From contig JAURZP010000077.1 of assembly GCA_030653335.1 (NCBI GenBank), forward strand, positions 1 to 16,760: a stretch of 16,760 nucleotides of DNA. The letters run 5' to 3'. Under the pieces are notes generated by a model, which saw only the letters and a program-made list of their open reading frames with translations, did not search any database and had not been told where the DNA came from. The first letter of the stretch is position 1, and every line of letters begins with the position of its first letter. The translations under genes and the position numbers were made by a program. Of this stretch, positions 1-6,651 are shown one piece after another. This DNA comes from Methanoregula sp. GTDB taxonomy: Archaea; Halobacteriota; Methanomicrobia; Methanomicrobiales; Methanospirillaceae.

Positions 1-75
1 CCCCCTCACCCCCCCCCTCAACGGACCCGCGTACATTTCAACAAATATACAACATCACAAAACACCCATTTCCTC
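1..75. other. Left-edge noncoding segment with C-rich tract
   Basis: Positions 1-19 are almost pure cytosine with two short TCA interruptions, giving a G-rich complementary strand. No reading frame was recognised here. The rest of the segment carries the probable thyA promoter. Confidence 0.5.
43..50 (+). promoter_or_regulatory. Probable box A (TATA) of thyA
   Basis: The sequence AAATATAC is centred about 29 bases before the thyA ATG at 76. Archaeal transcription usually starts about 25-27 bases after the centre of box A, so the mRNA would begin within a few bases of the ATG. No Shine-Dalgarno sequence is visible before that ATG, which fits a leaderless message. Confidence 0.5.
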
Positions 76-801
76 ATGAGAGTCATCCGGGCGCCGAGCA
101 TCGGGCATGCACACGAACAGGTCATCAAAATGATCCTGGAAAAAGGCTGGACCCTCCGGACAGAAGATGACGAAGCAACCGTCGAGTTCGAAGAGATCGC
201 CATGCAGGTGGATACCCCGCTTGCCGAACCCATGACAAGCCCGCACTCAAAGTTCCAGCAACGGTTCGTTGAACAGTACGCCCGCGATCTGATCCACGGT
301 TCGCACGCAAACTTCGAGTACGATTACCATGGCCGGCTCTTTGACTGGGGCGAACGACTCATCACTGATGGACTGCCCGTTCATGTCGACCAGATTGCTT
401 ACATTGTAAACAAACTCCGCACACAGCCAGAGACACGCCGGGCAGTAGCCATCACATGGAACCCCGTCATTGATGAGAAACTCGATGACTGCCCCTGCCT
501 CCAGCTCGTCCAGTGCATAGTGCGGGACAACAAGCTCCATATGCGGGTGGTCTTCCGCTCCAACGACATGCTCACCGCTGCCGGTGCCAACATGTATGCA
601 CTTGTGCAGCTCCAGAAACATATCGCCGATCAACTCGGCATCACCTGCGGGACATACACCCACATCTCGCTCGTCCCTCACATATACTATCTACGGGATA
701 TGCACGACATTGAACCCTTCTGCAAAAAAGGACAGTTCATCCAGCCGGTAAAAGAAGTCTGCCGCGCCTGCAAAGGATGCGGGCGGGCACAGAGCGTATG
801 A
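76..801 (+). CDS. thyA: Thymidylate synthase, archaeal ThyA type
   Basis: 241-residue cytosolic enzyme making dTMP from dUMP by reductive methylation; in methanogens the one-carbon donor is probably a tetrahydromethanopterin derivative rather than folate (family knowledge). Residues 138-143 (DCPCLQ) hold the likely nucleophile Cys141. Arg121/122 in TRRAV and Arg161 in FRSND look like dUMP-phosphate ligands, and YTHISLVPHIYYLRD at 194-208 matches the conserved C-terminal substrate-binding segment. The enzyme is shorter than E. coli ThyA (264 residues), as expected for archaeal forms. The C-terminus ends in a Cys-rich tail, CRACKGC at 229-235, which is not part of the canonical catalytic core. 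The ATG at 76 lacks an SD but sits correctly after a box A. The gene stands alone, followed by a tRNA gene on the same strand. Confidence 0.92.
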   Translation: MRVIRAPSIGHAHEQVIKMILEKGWTLRTEDDEATVEFEEIAMQVDTPLAEPMTSPHSKFQQRFVEQYARDLIHGSHANFEYDYHGRLFDWGERLITDGLPVHVDQIAYIVNKLRTQPETRRAVAITWNPVIDEKLDDCPCLQLVQCIVRDNKLHMRVVFRSNDMLTAAGANMYALVQLQKHIADQLGITCGTYTHISLVPHIYYLRDMHDIEPFCKKGQFIQPVKEVCRACKGCGRAQSV

Positions 802-824
802 ACAGACACTGGCATTCCGTCACT

Positions 825-832
825 TTAATTAG
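825..832 (+). promoter_or_regulatory. Probable box A of tRNA-Gln
   Basis: An AT-rich TTTAATTA-like element lies about 33 bases before the mature tRNA 5' end, a spacing consistent with an archaeal promoter and a short 5' leader. Read from sequence and spacing only. Confidence 0.4.
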
Positions 833-861
833 GCAACAGCGGCAAAAAGTATGAGGCATAT

Positions 862-934
862 AGCCCGGTAGTGTAGCGGTCAATCATGGTGGCCTCTGGA
901 GCCGCCGACAGCAGTTCGAATCTGCTCCGGGCTA
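862..934 (+). tRNA. tRNA-Gln, anticodon CTG
   Basis: A 73-nt cloverleaf. The acceptor arms AGCCCGG (862-868) and CCGGGCT (927-933) pair fully and are followed by discriminator A. The anticodon stem GTGGC/GCCGC (one G-U) encloses loop CTCTGGA, anticodon CTG, reading glutamine CAG. The T arm AGCAG-TTCGAAT-CTGCT is perfect. CCA is not encoded. In archaea Gln-tRNA is normally made by mischarging with Glu followed by GatDE transamidation. Confidence 0.95.
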
Positions 935-1022
935 CTTCTTTTCGTGTTCGATCTTTTACCCATAGGATACTGTTCAGCACGGCATTTCGTCGAAATTCTG
1001 CCCGCTCGCGTACCAGAAATGT
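935..1022. other. Intergenic segment after tRNA-Gln
   Basis: Only short T-runs (TTTT near 938-941 and 954-957) that could end the tRNA transcript. It is also the 3' flank of the convergent DUF1614 gene. No structure or short gene was recognised. Confidence 0.4.
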
Positions 1023-1739
1023 TCATGCAATGAGCGCAGGAAGAATACAACAGATGAAGATGGCACCAAAGGTTCCAGATCCCCCGATGCTCACATCCGT
1101 CACATCAAGTGCTTTTATCCGGTGAAGCTGGGCAAGGTTTCCCCCCAGCAATATTCCGATAGTTCCGCTCACAAATGCAAGAACCGTTGCCTGAACACCA
1201 GCGCCACCAAAAAGCAGCAACCCTATGAGAAGCGCTGTCAGGGCCGGAATGATCAGGGGCACCCGCAGTCCCACACCCGGCACCGGACGAGTCGAGACAA
1301 AGGTGACGAGTGCAACGAGTGCAATGCCTGTTCCAACCGGAACCAAAAGAGAGGTACCGGTGATAAGCACCGCCTGATACAGCAGGTACAGCGAGATACA
1401 GACAGGCAGGATCGCTCCCCCCAGATTGATCGAGATAACAGTGTCCCAGACAGGGGCCGGACTCCACGGGGTATCTGCACTGTACATCGAGGTTGTGTCC
1501 GGTGAGACACGAACCATGTCGCGCCTGATTGTGTACACCGGGATGTTGACATAACTCCCAAAGAGCATCAGCAGGACAACAGCAATTGCCATAATCCAGG
1601 AAAATCCCAGCTTGGTAAATGCAGCCCCGATCACCCCAAGGAAGAGCAGCGGGATAAGAAAGATCACTATCCCGACAATCAGGAGGATTACGAGCACAGA
1701 TAAACCACCGAGAGATACAAAACGAATACCGCCAGCCAT
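1023..1739 (-). CDS. DUF1614-family integral membrane protein
   Basis: 238-residue polytopic membrane protein. About six or seven hydrophobic helices are visible, starting with LSVLVILLIVGIVIFLIPLL near the N-terminus. The motif GSYVNIPVYTIRRD after the second helix and the C-terminal ...VSIGGSGTFGAIFICCILPALIA are typical of the DUF1614 family as I remember it; the biochemical role is unknown. I chose the ATG at 1739 because GAGGT lies about five bases upstream, whereas an in-frame ATG 14 codons earlier would overlap flpA. The gene follows the flpA stop by only 7 bases and is probably cotranscribed with nop5-flpA, though nothing indicates that it takes part in RNA methylation. Confidence 0.8.
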   Translation of the reverse strand: MAGGIRFVSLGGLSVLVILLIVGIVIFLIPLLFLGVIGAAFTKLGFSWIMAIAVVLLMLFGSYVNIPVYTIRRDMVRVSPDTTSMYSADTPWSPAPVWDTVISINLGGAILPVCISLYLLYQAVLITGTSLLVPVGTGIALVALVTFVSTRPVPGVGLRVPLIIPALTALLIGLLLFGGAGVQATVLAFVSGTIGILLGGNLAQLHRIKALDVTDVSIGGSGTFGAIFICCILPALIA

Positions 1740-1746
1740 GACTACC

Positions 1747-2355
1747 TCACACTCCCGGTTTTGCGCAGACAATTGCTGCATGATCCTGGTGGTAGGGTAA
1801 AAGCCACAAACTCTCCTGAATCACAAATCCTGCTGATACAAGTGCTTCCATGGTCTCTTCAAAGACCACAACGGGTTCCTTTCTCACATCCACGCTACGG
1901 GTCTTTAACATCAGGATCATCTTTCCATCAGGTTTTAAAAACGCAGAGTTTCGTATTGCAATCATTGCCTGATCCGGTTGGGCTACATCCTGGTACACGA
2001 GATCCACAGTTTCAACCAGCGGTGCATACTGTTCCGGGCGGGTGGCATCTGCCATGATCGGCACGATATTTTTGCGGCGACGGGCTACTTCCAGGAGATC
2101 CTGCATCGGGCGGGGGGCAAACTCAACGGCATACACCACATCCACATAATCGGCCACATGCGAGACCGTAGTCCCGTTTGCTGCGCCAAGATAGAGCACA
2201 CGGGTATCCGAAGTGAGCTCAACGCCCGTTCCATCATGATAGAGCGCTGCCAGTTTGCTGCGGAACGGATCCCAGACCCGCGCATTGCCAAGCATCCGTT
2301 CATTATACACACCACCCTCACCCTGCGATACCAGCACGTCACCGATCCAGATCAT
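1747..2355 (-). CDS. flpA: Fibrillarin-like rRNA/tRNA 2'-O-methyltransferase
   Basis: 202-residue SAM-dependent methyltransferase, the catalytic subunit of the archaeal box C/D ribonucleoprotein that 2'-O-methylates rRNA and tRNA under guide-RNA direction. SAM-binding motif I is VLYLGAANGTTVSHVAD (53-69), followed by acidic VEFAPR (77-82), MADATRP (101-107) and VDLVYQDVAQPDQA (117-130), all characteristic of fibrillarin. It is somewhat shorter than the usual ~225-230 residues, mainly at the N-terminus. Its ATG overlaps the nop5 stop by four bases (ATGA at 2352-2355), so the two partners are translationally coupled, as is common for this pair. Recognition is firm from the motifs and the nop5 neighbour. 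Confidence 0.95.
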   Translation of the reverse strand: MIWIGDVLVSQGEGGVYNERMLGNARVWDPFRSKLAALYHDGTGVELTSDTRVLYLGAANGTTVSHVADYVDVVYAVEFAPRPMQDLLEVARRRKNIVPIMADATRPEQYAPLVETVDLVYQDVAQPDQAMIAIRNSAFLKPDGKMILMLKTRSVDVRKEPVVVFEETMEALVSAGFVIQESLWLLPYHQDHAAIVCAKPGV

Positions 2356-3248
2356 GGTTCATTCCCCCTACCGATCACTTTTCCGGTCACTTTCCCTGTA
2401 ACACTGCCAGTCAGATCGATGCGTGCCTGTGCAGATTCGAGAAATACCGGATCTGCCACACCACGGTAGTGGTCGATCCGTGCAGCAATCGCCAGTTTTC
2501 CCGCAAGCACGCGGGCAACCTTACCGCGACATTCCCGTGGCGCATTGTGCACCCGCCGGTGCTGGAAGATGATCCCGTGCTTTGGAGACGGTGACTTTGT
2601 CCGGAGATGGGCAAACAGGGCAGTCCGCGCACCGAGCACCTGGATGGCACTGGCAGGCAGCCGTGAAAGATCTGACAGCCCCCCCGCGTGCGACATGAGC
2701 CGCGCGGCCACAAGTCCACCAATAAGCGCGCTGGTGTTTGGCATCACATCATTGGCCCGTCCCGATACTGCCTTTGCAAGTTCTGTTCTTGTGGCAGAAA
2801 GGCGCTCGATCTCTCCTGCTACAAAGGAGAGCGCACCACGCGATTTATCACGGATATTTTTCACCAGAATATGTGCTGGTGTCTTTCTATATTTTCGGGT
2901 AAATGTCGGGTGCCGGAGCTGGTACCACTCCACTGCACGTTCGGTTAACAGGTTGATGACAGTATCCATCTCATCAAGCGTTCTTACCATCTGGAGCAGT
3001 TCGGCATCCTTACCGGAATATTGCTCCCGTATATCGCGCTCTGCTGCCGCAAAACAGACTTCACGGAGCTTTTTGATATAATCCTCACGGTCACGGCACG
3101 CGCCACACGCCACTGCCAGTTCCCAGTCCGGGGGGACATAAGTATCCATGCGGGTAATCGATCGGGCACGATCAAATTTTGCCAGCGCATCGCCACCAGC
3201 TGGCGTACACTGCCCATCCTCCACATCCCCGAACCAGTAGGATCGCAT
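2352..3248 (-). CDS. nop5: Nop5 (Nop56/58) core protein of box C/D RNP
   Basis: 298-residue scaffold protein linking fibrillarin to L7Ae and guide RNA in the box C/D complex. Residues 52-115 match the start of the dimerising coiled-coil domain (...LDEMDTVINLLTERAVEWYQLRHP). Residues 168-262 form the NOP RNA-binding domain, with MPNTSALIGG, LPASAIQVLGA, PKHGIIFQH and RGKVARVLAGKLAIAARIDHY. The N-terminal fibrillarin-binding domain is reduced to roughly 45 residues, whereas typical archaeal Nop5 proteins of ~370-400 residues have well over 100. The C-terminus ends in a short GSVTGKVTGKVIG repeat rather than a long lysine tail. The ATG follows a box A at the spacing of a leaderless mRNA and no SD is visible. 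First gene of the operon nop5-flpA-DUF1614. Confidence 0.93.
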   Translation of the reverse strand: MRSYWFGDVEDGQCTPAGGDALAKFDRARSITRMDTYVPPDWELAVACGACRDREDYIKKLREVCFAAAERDIREQYSGKDAELLQMVRTLDEMDTVINLLTERAVEWYQLRHPTFTRKYRKTPAHILVKNIRDKSRGALSFVAGEIERLSATRTELAKAVSGRANDVMPNTSALIGGLVAARLMSHAGGLSDLSRLPASAIQVLGARTALFAHLRTKSPSPKHGIIFQHRRVHNAPRECRGKVARVLAGKLAIAARIDHYRGVADPVFLESAQARIDLTGSVTGKVTGKVIGRGNEP

Positions 3249-3275
3249 ATTAGAAAGATAAGGGGTGTGAGCCCG

Positions 3276-3283
3276 TATAAAAC
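3276..3283 (-). promoter_or_regulatory. Probable box A of the nop5-flpA operon
   Basis: On the minus strand TTTTATAC is centred about 31 bases before the nop5 ATG (3248). Transcription would start within a few bases of the ATG. The absence of an SD between the two supports a leaderless or nearly leaderless message. Confidence 0.5.
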
Positions 3284-3331
3284 CAGATCACACCGGGGAT
3301 CCGGGGGCAGAGGTGGGAGAGATTATGCGCC

Positions 3332-4546
3332 TCAAACAAACGCAATACCAAACGAATAGAGGATCACCGGAATCATGACAGCCCCCATACAGTACATCCT
3401 CGGCACGTTCACCAGATGCGGCACAAGCCCGAGCACAATTGCAAACAGCAGGATCAGTGCGCCGAAAGGACCGGTGAAAATGAGACACAGTATGACAATG
3501 AACACAATCACCGCACGGTTCAGCAACCGTACATTAATCCCATTGAGCCAAGAGGCGGATCGGGAGAGCCATACGGTAATGACATACGCAGCACAGGCAG
3601 CAAGCACACCGATCACGGTGAGCTCGCTCATCGAAGGCATGGGAAGTTCCGAGAGCGCGACCATCACGCCGTTTCGCATCCGTGATAACGCAAAGAGCGC
3701 AGCAAGCCCGATAAATGCATTGGCCGTGTTTGCTGCATTCGTAGCAAGGATATACGCGCGGCGATCCTTCTCGTAGCCGATCACTGACGCGAGCACACCG
3801 TTTGCCGATGCAGTGGAAAGGCCGGGAAGCCACCCGACTGCCACACCGGCAGCAGTCCCAAGCACCGAGCATTTCAGAATCGTCCGGTCTTCCATCCGGA
3901 TACCACGGAAATGCTGCTCCGGCATCGTCCCCTGCGATGAGGTGAGAAGTACAGAGATACCAAACAGCCCGGTGAGCAGCGGCATGAGGATCGCACTGCC
4001 ACCCGCAAGCGTATGCCAGCTGAGAAACGCGTAGTGGAGCGAGAATGCCCCCAGCAGACCGGATACAACAAATATGCCAAGCGCCCAGCCCGGTGCCTCA
4101 CTGGTGACGATCATATATCCAATCGAAGCAATCAGCAGGATGCCAATCCACCAGTCAAAGTACGGCTGGAGCGCAGGGAGCAGCAGAAAACAGAGTACCG
4201 AAAGCGGGACTGCGATCACCATGGCGCACGCGCTCCCGATTGCGGCGATCCTTACGGCTTCCTCGCCATTGCCTTCAAGGCAGAGTGCGTGCGCAGGCAG
4301 TACCGCAAGCGATGTATCTGCATCAGGGATACCGAGGAATGTGCTCGGAATCGCGTCGACAAACGTATGAGTGATGAGCGCAGCAAACATCGCACCGGCA
4401 AGCGCAAGCGGTCCGAGGAGGGCAAGGAGCGCTACCTGAAGGCTTAAGAGAATACCGGCAAGAGTGTTGGCATGCACACCGGGGATGATCCCGCTGATGG
4501 TCCCAAGGATTACGCCGATAAGGACACCCAGCAGGATCTCAATCAT
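3332..4546 (-). CDS. TctA/COG1784-like membrane transporter protein
   Basis: 404-residue integral membrane protein, mostly hydrophobic helices (ten or more). The N-terminus, LLGVLIGVILGTISGIIPGVHANTLAG, is the glycine-rich first element of the TctA (tripartite tricarboxylate transporter large permease) family. FVDAIPSTFLGIPDADTSLAVLPAH at about 60-86 and GVAVGWLPGLSTASANGVLAS in the middle match the two symmetric substrate-site repeats. Bacterial TctA (~500 residues) works with TctB and a periplasmic TctC; neither partner is encoded here, as in other archaeal COG1784 proteins (from memory). The substrate cannot be inferred. The ATG has no clear SD, but box A-like TTTATG about 28 bases upstream suggests a leaderless mRNA. 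It is divergent from hemD. Confidence 0.75.
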   Translation of the reverse strand: MIEILLGVLIGVILGTISGIIPGVHANTLAGILLSLQVALLALLGPLALAGAMFAALITHTFVDAIPSTFLGIPDADTSLAVLPAHALCLEGNGEEAVRIAAIGSACAMVIAVPLSVLCFLLLPALQPYFDWWIGILLIASIGYMIVTSEAPGWALGIFVVSGLLGAFSLHYAFLSWHTLAGGSAILMPLLTGLFGISVLLTSSQGTMPEQHFRGIRMEDRTILKCSVLGTAAGVAVGWLPGLSTASANGVLASVIGYEKDRRAYILATNAANTANAFIGLAALFALSRMRNGVMVALSELPMPSMSELTVIGVLAACAAYVITVWLSRSASWLNGINVRLLNRAVIVFIVILCLIFTGPFGALILLFAIVLGLVPHLVNVPRMYCMGAVMIPVILYSFGIAFV

Positions 4547-4565
4547 TGACTAACGTTACGGGAGA

Positions 4566-4581
4566 GTGAACATAAATTCAC
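4566..4581. promoter_or_regulatory. Palindrome around the TctA-like box A
   Basis: GTGAACATAAATTCAC has perfect 5-bp arms (GTGAA/TTCAC) around a 6-base AT-rich centre. The centre coincides with the presumed box A for the leftward gene starting at 4546, so a repressor bound here would block TBP. It could also affect hemD. Function is inferred from position only. Confidence 0.35.
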
Positions 4582-4593
4582 CGAAATGCAAAT

Positions 4594-4601
4594 CATATTA
4601 T
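4594..4601 (+). promoter_or_regulatory. Probable box A of hemD-cbf5
   Basis: CATATTAT is centred about 28 bases before the hemD ATG at 4625, predicting a transcript that starts at or next to the start codon. The AGGGG upstream (4606-4610) is too far from the ATG (14 bases) to be a good SD. Confidence 0.4.
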
Positions 4602-4624
4602 CATACAGGGGCCATGAATCCGTA

Positions 4625-5314
4625 ATGAAAATTGCAGTAACCCGTCTTTTGGGAAAGGAGAAGAGCGATGCTGTGCGCTGTTCAAAGGCCGGTCATACCT
4701 GCTACAGCGTCCACCCGCTCCGTTCGGAGCTGCGCGAGTCAGCGATCGCAGAGTTCGTCAAAGGAGCAAGCAACAATGAATTCGACTGCATCTTCTTTAC
4801 AAGCGCCCTTCCGGCAAAGATCATCGCCCCTCTCCTCAAAAAGGGTCCACGCGTGATTGCGATCGGTCCCCAGACGGCAAAGGAACTGGAGCAATCGGGA
4901 ATCGTGTGCGAGACGCTTCCCGGTTTCTACTCGCGGGACTTCGTGCCCTATCTCGGCGACTGGATTGTGGGAAAGCATATCGGGATCCCCCGCGCCGATG
5001 TCCCAAACCCTGCACTCCTTGATGCCATCACCTCCGCCGGAGGGATTGTCCATGAGTTCCGGTGTTACGGGCTTGAACCCACAGGAGAGACGCTCGAACT
5101 TGATGCTGCCGATGCGATCCTCTTTACCAGTGCCATGTCATATACAAAAGCGATCTGGACACCGCGCAGTGATCTGCTTGTGATGGCAATTGGCGATATC
5201 ACGGCTGCTGCCATGCGCACAGGAGGCACTGTGCCTGCGGTCGTGGGGGACGGTTCCCTTGAAGGAGCCCTCGCAGCGCTGAACAACTATCTCGATAATA
5301 ACCGGAGTGCATAA
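4625..5314 (+). CDS. hemD: Uroporphyrinogen-III synthase
   Basis: 229-residue cytosolic enzyme that cyclises hydroxymethylbilane to uroporphyrinogen III, the precursor of F430, cobalamin precursors and siroheme. The family is poorly conserved; support comes from the two-domain alpha/beta pattern: N-terminal MKIAVTRL, FDCIFFTSALPAKIIAPLL at about 55-73, VIAIGPQTAKELEQSGI, GKHIGIPRA..., then ADAILFTSAMSYTKAIW and LLVMAIGDITAAAM in the second half. These are the alternating 'FTS' and 'AIG..TA..L' motifs of HemD. I chose the internal ATG at 4625 because it begins with the family's MKIAVTR and fits the box A spacing. The stop is two bases before the cbf5 ATG. The other heme/F430 genes are not in the window. 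Confidence 0.82.
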   Translation: MKIAVTRLLGKEKSDAVRCSKAGHTCYSVHPLRSELRESAIAEFVKGASNNEFDCIFFTSALPAKIIAPLLKKGPRVIAIGPQTAKELEQSGIVCETLPGFYSRDFVPYLGDWIVGKHIGIPRADVPNPALLDAITSAGGIVHEFRCYGLEPTGETLELDAADAILFTSAMSYTKAIWTPRSDLLVMAIGDITAAAMRTGGTVPAVVGDGSLEGALAALNNYLDNNRSA

Positions 5315-5315
5315 T

Positions 5316-6344
5316 ATGGAATCACCGATTGCGGGTACTGAGCAGACTGAACAAAAAAAGAAGGCAGCCTTATGGAAAGGGGCGGGCATCATCGTAGTGG
5401 ACAAGACACAGGGGCCGTCAAGCCATGAGATTGCCGCGTGGGTAGGACAGATGCTCGGCTGCGAGGTGGGGCATTCCGGTACGCTCGATCCGCAGGTATC
5501 CGGGATACTCCTCGTCATGCTGGGAAACGCGGTGCGCCTTGCCCCGCTGCTCCTTGCGCATGACAAGGAATATGTCTGCCTGATACGATTGCACGGCGAT
5601 GTCGAGCCGGCCAGTATTGAGAAGATGGCAGAGGAGTTTACAGGCAGGCTCTACCAGCGCCCGCCACGGAAGAGCGCGGTGAAGCGCAATTTACGGATTC
5701 GCAACATCCATAAACTCGAGATCCTCAGCATCGAAGGAAGGCTCGTACTCTTCCGGGTGAACTGCGAAGCAGGCACCTACATCCGCTCGCTCTGCCATCA
5801 TATGGGATTTGCGCTGGGTGTAGGGGGACATATGCAGGAACTGCGCCGCTCACGCTCCGGGGCATTTGACGAAACATCGATGCACACGCTCCATGAGATC
5901 AAAGATGCCTGCGTGGCAGCAGAAGCCGGAGACAGGACAGCCCTTGAGTCCATGGTGATGTCGGTCGATGCCGCAGTGCCGGATCTTCCGGTTGTGATTG
6001 TGCGTGATACCGCGATCGATGCGATCTGCCGGGGCGCCGTGCTTGCGGGTGTGGGGGTGATCAGCTGCGATGAATTCGGAAAGAACCAGACCGTTGCAGT
6101 CCTCTCCCAGAAACGCGAATTTGTCTGCCTTGGTAAAGCGCTCGTGCCTTCATCATCATTCAAACCCGGTGACACCGGACTTGTTATCGCGCCAACCGCA
6201 GTTTTCATGCAGCCGGGCACCTATCCCCGGGGCTGGACAAAATCCGATAAGCCAGTACAACACGATAAGAAACCGGCTAAAAAACCGGTCTCAAAACCTG
6301 CCAGAAGAACATCGGTTCAGTTCCAGAGAAAGAGATACCCTTAA
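5316..6344 (+). CDS. cbf5: Cbf5, H/ACA RNP pseudouridine synthase
   Basis: 342-residue TruB-family enzyme, catalytic subunit of the archaeal H/ACA ribonucleoprotein; it can also make tRNA pseudouridine-55. GIIVVDKTQGPSSHEIAAWV opens the catalytic domain, and GHSGTLDPQVSG (52-63) holds catalytic Asp58. YQRPPRKSAVKRNLR (113-127) and CEAGTYIRSLCHHMG (150-164) are Cbf5/dyskerin signatures. A PUA domain occupies about 225-300. The C-terminus is a basic tail rich in Lys, Pro and Arg (309-342). ATG 5316 has GGAG at 5304-5307, 8 bases upstream; a GTG at 5307 is possible but less good. Cotranscription with hemD is likely from the 1-base gap, with no obvious functional link. Confidence 0.95.
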   Translation: MESPIAGTEQTEQKKKAALWKGAGIIVVDKTQGPSSHEIAAWVGQMLGCEVGHSGTLDPQVSGILLVMLGNAVRLAPLLLAHDKEYVCLIRLHGDVEPASIEKMAEEFTGRLYQRPPRKSAVKRNLRIRNIHKLEILSIEGRLVLFRVNCEAGTYIRSLCHHMGFALGVGGHMQELRRSRSGAFDETSMHTLHEIKDACVAAEAGDRTALESMVMSVDAAVPDLPVVIVRDTAIDAICRGAVLAGVGVISCDEFGKNQTVAVLSQKREFVCLGKALVPSSSFKPGDTGLVIAPTAVFMQPGTYPRGWTKSDKPVQHDKKPAKKPVSKPARRTSVQFQRKRYP

Positions 6345-6379
6345 AAAAATTCCCTGCATACAAATAGGATACACTTTTT

Positions 6380-6463
6380 GCTGAGGTAGTCTAGCGGTAG
6401 GGCGCAGGCCTGGAAAGCCTGTGGTGCGAAAGTGCCTCGGGGGTTCAATTCCCCCCCTCAGCG
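6380..6463 (+). tRNA. tRNA-Ser, anticodon GGA
   Basis: An 84-nt class II tRNA with a long variable arm. Acceptor arms GCTGAGG (6380-6386) and CCTCAGC (6456-6462) pair fully, with discriminator G. The anticodon loop CTGGAAA between CAGGC and GCCTG gives anticodon GGA, reading UCC and UCU. The T arm is GGGGG-TTCAATT-CCCCC. CCA is not encoded. TTAAAAAAA at about 6342-6350, overlapping the cbf5 stop, is at the right distance to be its box A; T-runs at 6472-6477 and 6480-6484 probably end transcription. Confidence 0.95.
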
Positions 6464-6651
6464 CTTCATCATTTTTTGCTTTTTCATGTGTTCAGATCGG
6501 TTTTCGATCGTTTGGAGGAATTGCCTGGTTCGGAATTGATCCCCCCTAAATTTTCATATCAGCGTGTGGAAAAAATAAAATAAAAATTTCAGAACCGGGG
6601 ATTAATATTCTTTGGAAAAAATTGTGAAGAGAACTGCACCCACCCTTCACT
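6464..6651. other. Intergenic between tRNA-Ser and iorB, with inverted repeat
   Basis: This AT-rich segment separates two convergent genes. It holds T-runs just after the tRNA (plus-strand terminator), a small hairpin GATCG/CGATC at 6495-6509, and an imperfect inverted repeat: GATCCCC (6538-6544) with GGGGATT (6597-6603), and AAATTTT (6548-6554) with AAAATTT (6583-6589). I see no convincing reading frame. Confidence 0.45.
6569..6586 (-). terminator. T-rich terminator of iorAB
   Basis: On the minus strand, about 65 bases past the iorB stop, the sequence becomes almost entirely T (TTTTTATTTTATTTTTT). Archaeal RNA polymerase terminates on such U-runs. It lies inside the inverted repeat described for this interval. 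Confidence 0.5.

Noticed and set aside
247..681. 144-residue minus-strand open frame inside thyA
   Set aside because: Antisense shadow of a strongly recognised thyA with no supporting start signals.
4013..4447. 144-residue plus-strand frame antisense to the TctA-like gene
   Set aside because: Arg/Lys/Asp-rich composition typical of the antisense of a hydrophobic membrane protein; no promoter or SD.
5307..5315. GTG start for cbf5 overlapping the hemD end
   Set aside because: ATG at 5316 is nine bases later, with GGAG ideally placed; the GTG would overlap its own SD.
6466..6472. ATGATGA (box C-like) followed by CTGA on the minus strand near tRNA-Ser
   Set aside because: The two boxes are only four bases apart and the second lies inside the tRNA acceptor stem, so there is no room for a guide. 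Not a box C/D sRNA.
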